Source of the DNA: Limnephilus marmoratus
Lineage: Eukaryota > Arthropoda > Insecta > Trichoptera > Limnephilidae
Direction of reading: 5' to 3'
Length of the DNA stretch: 64,000 bases
Assembly (NCBI GenBank): GCA_917880885.1
Contig: OU862913.1
Location: 41,139,460-41,203,459 of the forward strand
A program made the translations under genes and the position numbers. The notes beneath the pieces were generated by a model. That model made no database searches. It saw only the letters and a list, made by a program, of their open reading frames with translations, and was not told where the DNA came from. The number at the start of each line of letters is the position of its first letter. Position 1 is the stretch's first letter. This document shows, in pieces, positions 47,901 to 56,900 of the stretch.

Positions 47901-50900
47901 TCAATAAAATATACAATAGCTCAAAATTAATCCACAAAACATTCTATTCAAATTCAAGGTCGTGAAATTTCCGTGTTGTTCCCCGGCATTCAACGAGTTA
48001 AGAGTCATTTTCAAAATTGGTACTGATTGTCTGAAGAATAAATCAGACAAGCGATATTTTAACAGAAAGTTATTTTAATCGTCTTTTTCAAGGGTCTGCA
48101 CCAGTGATTTTCATTGTTTTCCGGGCTTCAAGAATACTCTTTATGCTATCCAAAATATGAAATTTTTACTTATAGTACGATACAGCCAAACCCCCAAAGC
48201 TATGTTTGACGACTAGTTCTGGATTACCTGTATGGCCCTGTTCTGCATGCCCCAGACGATGGACTTGCTGCTGCTGTTGAACAACTCCTGGCCTTGCGGC
48301 ACCGGCCTATCTCCGTCTCTCTCGCAGATGGCGTCTAGCTCCCTCTTGCTCATGGGACCCTTCTTGGCTTCGGCGTCACCCACCTAGAATTAGACAACGG
48401 TTTGAGCGCTAACATTACAAAAGCGGCTATTTAAGATATTATGTCAATACCGCCAGTGGGACTATGGCTTCTCCGATTGGGATGGTATGTTGTGAGATTT
48501 AAAGTATTTTTTTTTTTTACACACAGAAGGCTTTGAGGAAAATAATGAAGAAGAGTAAGGAAGTAAGAGTGGGAAGGAAATAGGTATGAGGGGCGGGCAG
48601 GAATCTGGAGGCAGTGTGCCCAGGAGTGATGGGCGTACGAATCCATCTCTCCAACTGCGGTACAAGGCGATAGGTCGAGAGAGTCCTACTGGAGAAGTCA
48701 AAAGGTCTCCCTTAACCAGACTCTCTCGATCAGCCTGCCACGCATTTGGTGGACAGATGCATCCGCCACCAAGATCCGAACAAACCTCATCCCATGAACC
48801 TGGAAACTCCTGCTAAGTCACCAAACGTAGCAAACCACTTGGGGTGACCTATGGCAGAGGTGTTGGTTATCTAATAAATGGTTCCCGGTGCGGCGGTACC
48901 CAAACTCGCTTCCCAAATTATAAAATGTGTATTTCATGACAAATGTGTGTATCAAAATGCATATTGTAAAATGTGTATTTCTTTTGTTAAAATTTTTTGA
49001 TAAGTAAAGTTGGAGTTCATGATTTTCCATAGACTACGCTTTTTAGCTAACATACTAACTAACTAACCATCACACCGTTTCCCCGCAGGGGTAGGCAGAG
49101 TGGACGGACCGCCAAACAACTCGATCTTGGCACACACTCCTTGCCTCGTTCACATTCATACATCGTCTCATACATGCTCTTATATTATTCCGAATCTTCA
49201 CATGGCCCGACACAAGTATCTGATTCACTTGGTCGTGCCATGTCTTTCCTCGTTCATTCGCTCTACATGCCCAAACCATCTGAGCGTCCCTTTCTTAATC
49301 TTACTCATTACGCTTACATCAGTCATCACTCACACGATCGTATATGGTTTTACCACACATATGCCTCAGGGATCTCATTTCCACATCATTCAGTGTACTT
49401 TCATCCTTCCTCTGCCAGTTCCATGCCTCACTACTGCCATACATCAGGGAAGGTACCAGCACTCCATTATGGATGGCTAACTATAATTATAATTCTTACA
49501 ATTATTATAATATCCATTGAATTTCACAAGTCTGCGCTGGTTTGTTGTAAAATTCAGTGTTGCTGTAGTAATTAAAAAATTTCTACAATTTCTTGAAGTT
49601 TTGACGAATAAAATTTTAAAAAAAATGTACTCACTCCGCTATTTTTGTCAGCGCGTAGTGGAGGTAACATCGCGACCGCATTGGGTACAATGAGCATATC
49701 CTTGGGAATGGATTCATGGCCCAGTGCATACCGGCAGATCTGCGTCATGTGCGCCTCGGGCCCAAACACGTACAGCGGGATGGACAGGCGCTGGCCAACT
49801 TCGCGCATTTGTCTAAAGAAACACACAGAAACACATATTAGTCAGAACCTCTCAGAAGCTGGACGCACTGTACGGTAAACTGGACAACTCAGAATGAATT
49901 GAACTCAACACCTCCTTTTAACCTGTAATCGGCCGGAAACGCTCATATGCGCGCAGCTTTTGCGCATGCGCGAAAAAAAAATTTTGAAATAAAAGTGTTT
50001 GTCTGCGATTTTGACCCTTATATGTACAGAATTTGTATGAAAACAAGGTCAAAATCGCTTGCGCCAACATCATTGAAATAGCCACTAGTTTCATTCACCT
50101 GGCGACACCAGATTATTGTTAAATGATTTTTATCTGTGGAATCGAAATGTCAATTTTGCCGCAAATTTAAGCTGTCAATATTGACACGTGTTCCTCGACT
50201 AAAACATCGTAAAACCTATTAATTTAAGTAATAGGCCACTTGCATCAAATTTTTTAAATTTTTTTTCCGGTTTAGGCAAATATTCTAAGACATTCTGTAT
50301 TTTTTTTTTTTTTTTAATCGTATTTTTGAAACCCTGGGGATTTTTTGAAAATTTCAATCCGATAAATCAGACCATTTTTTATAAACCGGAAAGACGGGAC
50401 ATAATTTTATAGGTGTGAAAAAACGATAATTACATAGCCGAAAATCATTTAAAAAAAAAAGAACATTTTCCACACGAATGGCACAGCAGAATAGCGAGGC
50501 ATACCAAAAATATTACATCTCATAAATATTTTTTTTCCTTGATCCATCTTATTGATCATAAATCATTATAATGTACAGCGTCTATATTACTACATTCAAT
50601 GTAATATACTTGTACTTGTAAATTATAATAATAATAAGAATATTATAAAATTTAATTTTGTTAAAATCAGCACCATAATCATTATACCTCTAAAACACGT
50701 ACCGACATCATCTGCACGTTCTGAAGAGAACCCCGTAGATCATTAAAAGTACGGGGTTCTCTTCAGAGCATCTGTCAAAAAGTGAAACCAAATGATAAGT
50801 TCGCAGAGAACAAACAATAAATCTAGTGAACGAATTCAAAAATTCGCCTGAAATCAAAGTGATGCCATATAAAAAAATAAATCAGTGTGGAATTTTAAAA

Positions 50901-53900
50901 AAATAATAGGAACATTTTCGGAGACGGGACATTTTCATGTAGTGACGTCACGAGCCCAAATAATGGATTTATTTATTTAAAAATAAAAAAATCTGTACAT
51001 CTCTAAACAATTTTACTAACATTTTCTTAATCTTAGTAAAAAGATCTATCCACATGATTTTTTCCAAGTCGTTATGAAATCCATGCAAGTGACCTATTAA
51101 CGCAAGTAATGTTGTTTGGGTGCTTAGTTTACTGTTCTAGGAATGTGTTTCAGTCAATGAAATATACGATAGCTCAAAATTAATCAACAAAACATTCAAT
51201 TCAAAATTCAAAATCGTGTTTTGTTACGAAATTTCCGTATTTTTCATGGAATTTGCGGGCCTTTGACAGGTTAAAAGTCATTAACCTCTAATCGGCCGAA
51301 AAAAAAAAATCTGATGCGTACCTGAGTCCCTCCTGGTAGTTGGGTCCACCGCGCCGCACAAAGATGGTGACCTTGTGTTCACGCAGCTTCTCCTTGAAGT
51401 GGTCGATGGCGGAGATGATGCCGCGGAAAGTGTCCGCGATGTTTGTGAAGTTGGCGATACCGCCTCCAATAATCAGCACCTGAACACAAAAATCAACATT
51501 ATTCATTTACAGTTGAAGACAGCATTTTCATTTTTTAATTTAATATTTATATTTATATTTGCGGATAAAAATAATTATTATTACTTTCAAGAAGCAAAGT
51601 CGCTCCCGCTGTCTGTACGCTTAGATCTTTTAAACTACGCAACGGATTTTCATGCGGTTTTCACCAATAGATAGAGTGATTCATGAGGAAGGTTTAGGTA
51701 TATAATTTGTCAAAGTTTTGTGTAAATTGGTTGAAATATATAATTTATGTAAAGGGAGCGGTTTATCGGTTATAAACTTTACAATTTTTTAATACTTTTT
51801 TTAAAAATAAGAAACGTGGGAGCTACAAATATTAAAAAAAAAAATTTAGAATCAAGAGATTGTGGGCTTTTTTTATCCGAAAAGCAATTGAAGACATTTA
51901 AAAGGGCGCCAATATACAGGGTGTCCGGTGGTAAAGTGCATTAACTTCGGGAGGTGATTCTACATGATGCTAGGAGTAAAAAAGATAAACAACTTTTTCC
52001 GAAATTCCAACTTTTTTTTTTCCATACAAAAAGACATACCTACTAAAAATCGTTAGTGAAGGTACACACTTACCAGATAAATTCGCTGTGAGTTTGACAG
52101 TGTCAATGTGGCAACATTGCATATTTATGAGTGGCACGTATCCATGGAAACAACATGTAAATTGTAAACAATAACAAGACTGACAGTTCGCCGTTTTACA
52201 ATGTGCAACAAAATCGTATGTTTTAAACCAAATTCAACTGAGAACTGCACTAAAATAACAATATTCATATGAATTTACACTTTTTACTATACAAATTATT
52301 AATAACTAATTGAACACTTAACTAATATCATCGTTTTTCACTAATTTTAACAAATTTTCAAAATGTCCACCTTCTTGCAGGCAAGTATTGAAACGTCATT
52401 GACAAGAAGAAAAGAAACACGCGTTGAACAAACATGTTCTTTTAAGTCAATAAATACACACTAATGAAACCATTTTCGAGTATTAATAACACAATTCTTA
52501 CAGAGAAACACTGCAAGATACATTGTATTTGCGAATAAACGGTAAAATTCATCGCGGAAGCATCTGCGGCGTATTTAAATATCAACAGCTGACTGACGGA
52601 ATGGCGTAGTGGGGAGTTCATTGAGCGCGGGGGGCGCGGGACGGTAGATTTGGAAACTATGCTAAATAGTAACGCCGGCACTACACAGCGGACCGATTTT
52701 ACGTTTTTACCTGAAAAGTACTCTTAAAAGTTTGAATTTCGGAAAAATTTATTTATCTTTTTTACTCCTACCATCATGTAGAATCACCTCCCGAAGTTAA
52801 TGCACTTTACCACCGGACACCCTGTATGGCAAAAATCTGTCAATGGATCGACTATCCTACAATTTGCGATTGGTATCTGTATACAGTTTTGTTGTGATGT
52901 AGTTACCTTGCCGAGCGGATGCGGGGTTTGACACATGAGTCCGAAGATGGTCTTGGCGTACGCGGCGGTCTGCGACTCGGTGGGCGCGCCGCTGTACTCG
53001 CCGTAGTTGGCCAGCTCGTTGGCACCGCCAAGGTCGCAGATGGTGTCCGTGTACACCACGGAAGCGCCACCACCGGCCACCATTGTCCACACGCGGCCCT
53101 CCTTGTTCAGAATGGTCAGCTGGAAAAAGAGAATACATGATTGGGTGGGATATAAATATTGCTAGAAAATGGATCTTATAGGATATTTTATACTATACTA
53201 GCGAGTTCCCGGCATGTGTTGCAATGGTACTTAACCTCTGAGTGGCCAGGCCGTTTCACGAAAATTCACTAAAAAAGCACCACTTTGAATTTTGAATTGA
53301 ATGTTTTGTTGATTAATTTTGAGCTATCGTATATTTCATTCACTGAAACACGTTCCTAGGACAATAAACTATGTACCAAAACAACATTACTTGCATTAAT
53401 TACGTAAATTAATAGGTTTTACGATGTTTTAGTCGAGGAACACGCATAAATTTTGATGGCTAAAATTCGCGGCAAAAATGACATTTCTATGTTATAGATA
53501 AAATCGTTAAAAAATATTCTGGGGTTGCAAGGTGAATGAAATTTATACGCATCTCACAGAGTAATGTTGGCGCAAGCGATTCTGACCCTGTTCTTCATAC
53601 AAATTCTGTACATAGAAGGGCCAAAATCGCAGACAAACAGTTTTTGGTCGAAAATTTTATTCAAATTTTTGAATTATTATCTCGCGCATGCCCATAATAC
53701 GCGCGCACCCGCGCGTCTCCGGCCCATTAAAGGTTAAAAAGAAAATTGTTTCTCCCTGCGTGTACTTTCCCATTCGTCCTGTTCCCCTTCCTCTCCCGCG
53801 TCACCTTCTCCGCCTTCCCTCTCCCGCTTCCCCCGTCCCACACATCCCCCTCCCGAGTTCCCCTCCCCCCTCCCACATTCCATACATTCAGTTTTCAAAC

Positions 53901-56900
53901 AGCTCGCGTACCACCTATTGCAATTTTTTTTATAGAAATTTCATGTCAGTTCTCACCAGCATATACAGAAACCTTCGCGAATGTGTTCACAACAACTCAC
54001 CAAAGTTTCATCACAACCGGATGAACAGTTTAGCAATACATAATTTCATGACCCCAGAGCTCACTATTGTATATAGTAAGAATCACGGGCGAGCGCACAT
54101 CAAATCCCCAAAGTTTCATCGCAACCGGATGAACAGTTTAGCAATGCATAATTTCATGATGCCAGAGCTCACTATTGTATATGGAAACCATCACGGGCAT
54201 GAGCACTTTGAATCCCCAAAGATTCATCGCAATCGGATGAATGGTTTAGCAACGCATCATATAAATACATTTACCCGAGCAAGCATATTTTGATTTTTAT
54301 ATCCAATCGGTTTGTCTTGCACCAAAGATTATTCAGTGTATTTGAAATTAAAGCAAAGGATGGTCAGACTTTTGGTTTACAAAATGCCCCCACATTGTCA
54401 CAAATCATCTCCAGGTGACCTAAGTGGTATTCAAATTTGACATAAGAGCAGGTCTATGTATTCAGATGGCAATATTCTTCTGTATTCTAATATTGTGAGT
54501 CGTACCTTAAGGCTGGCGCCGCTCTTGGCATCGAGTTCGGCGATGTACCGCTCCTCGGGGAAGGCGTCGCGGCCGAACGGCGGCGGGAACTCGGCGCCGC
54601 CCCACGCCTTGGCGCATACAAAGTCCGCCGTCTGGTCCAGCTTGGCCGCCAGGTCCAGCACGTACACGGCCGAGTCGGTCACCACCAACGGGTTTATCTC
54701 CAGGTACGTGAAGTGCAGAGTGGCGTACACGCGGTACAGCTCCAGCAGGAACGGAACCAGGAATCTACAAAACACATCATCATTACTAATTTGTCTGGTT
54801 TTCGGAACAACTCATATAGGTCTCATAGAAATCGTTGTCTCCCTTACTATCGTAGTTAAAAATATGATCTAAACGGTGTTAGAGAGAAAAAAAAATCAGA
54901 GTGTGCAATTTACACGCGGTAGAAGCGAAACTAAAGTAGGCAAGAGTGGGGAGGCTACGAAGCACCGCATAAATAGGAGACCGATTATACTATTTCATTC
55001 TCTCGCAGGCTAAATCCTATAGACGTATGCGTTTGTCTCTTTTTAGTGTCGCTATTTTTCATTTTATCAAGTTTAAAATCACAACGGTGCTAAAGAAGTT
55101 TGCACTTTAAAAACACCACTTTATATACTATTAGTCTCAAGTGCCTCTCATTGAAATACAGATATAACAGACACATGTTGAGCTGACGTATTTTTATCAG
55201 CGGAGACGGCCTGTAAGACACTCTGCTCGATACTCCTTAGACACATAATGAACTACCAGTATTGAGCACCTCCTGTTGAAATACCGGTACAACAGATATA
55301 CATTGTACTGACTTGCTCTTGGCGGCGGAGATGTTATGCACTTAATGTACTAACTTTCAGTCTCAAGCGCTTTTCATTAAAATACCAGTATTACAGACAC
55401 AAGTTGTACTAACTTGGTGGCAGAGACGGCCTGTAAGAGACCCTGCTAGATATGCCTTATGCACAAAATATACTAATCTCGAGCTCCTCCCATTGAAATA
55501 ACGGTAAAACAGACACACAATGTACTAACTTCCTCTTGGCAGTGGAGATGGTCTTATGCACATATTGCACTAACTTCCAGTCACAAACGCTTTTCATTAA
55601 AACACAGGTATAATAGACACAGGTTGTACTAACTTCCTCTTGGCGGCGGAGACGGCCTGCAGGAGACCCTGCTCGATGGCCTTAGCGTCCACATTGGCGC
55701 CGGTGGCCACCAGGATGGTCTTGGCCACAGCGTCCACATCGCCGATGTCAACCCCGCCCTCGTGGTGGAAGAGGATTGTATCGCCGGCACGGCCAGATGA
55801 TATGCAAATGTACATTTCCTCATTCTGAAAAAAGAACAAAACGGTAAGCGCACACGTATAGCAATTTCAAAGAACTAACAATTATTATGAGTAATACTTA
55901 TTAGCCTGAAACACTCATTTACATTGAAAAAATCTCCCGAGAAAAGATACATGCCGCCGACGGGACTTGAACCCGCGTCCTTCTGATTTCCGGTCAACTG
56001 ATCTTATCCACTGTGCTACGTCTTCGGCTTATTTCCTGTACGCCAAATAATTCAATATATACTAGTGTTTCATTCAAAAATTACTGCTTATTACATTTTT
56101 CCACCTGCAAAGAACCAGCTTTATTTTATATGAGAAAGGCATTGTAAGTGTTGGTTATCCAATAAAGGTTCCCGGGGCGGCGGTACCCATTCCAGCCTCC
56201 CAAATTGCACTTATATTGTGTATCTCATCTTTTGAAAGAGCTGCAGCATTTTTGTTGTAAGGAACATATGTTAAGGCTGTGCAACCGGGCCCGAAAAGAA
56301 GAAGATGGAGAGATACGAAATTACGAATGTTAGAGGAGAGCGCTAACATTTACAGCGACAAAATCGATGCGAAAATTGCGAAAATGTTTAATAAAACAGG
56401 ACTCGTTTAAAATAGAGCAAAAATCTCGCGGGCATTATCTTAAACAGCATTTAAAGAGATTTTTTTCATACATATAACTTGTAAAATAACTGAAACAAAC
56501 TTGTTTATAACAATTTTTGGAGCATACTTTGCGATTTTTTTCTATCGAGGGAATTTTATATAATTTGCATTTCGGCGCGGGCAAAGTCTAGATATTATCT
56601 TCAAGAATAACATATATTTTTTTAAGAGCTTTAATACTTAACCAGGGGAGATATGTAAGAAATCGGTAGAAATTCGGGTAGCGAGCCCTTAATAATAAAA
56701 GCGAACAATAGATCAGGTGGGTATGCAACATTAGGTAAGGTTAGGTCAGGTTTGGTTAGGTGGAGTTAGGTTAGGTTAGGTTAGGTTAGATTGTGTTAGG
56801 TGGAATTAGGTAAGATTGGGTTAGTTTGAATCAGGTCGAGCTAGGTTAGGTTAGATTGGGTTCAATTAGGTTAGGTTACCTGTGTGTGCGGCACGAAGGG

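Larger units (their letters stand above)
49918..51274 (+). mobile_element. piggyBac-like MITE M, copy 9, split by another element
   Basis: TTAACCTGTAATCGGCCGGA at left and CGGGCCTTTGACAGGTTAA at right, but the body is interrupted at 50233-51095. Outside the insertion it is a normal family member. The NRF1/ewg-type motif lies at 49961-49972. A solo left end (TTAACCTCTAATCGGCC) follows at 51281. Confidence 0.88.

Noticed and set aside
53688..54293. 201-codon plus ORF as a protein gene
   Set aside because: It starts inside a MITE end, crosses a C-rich tract and then a tandem repeat. No family motif.
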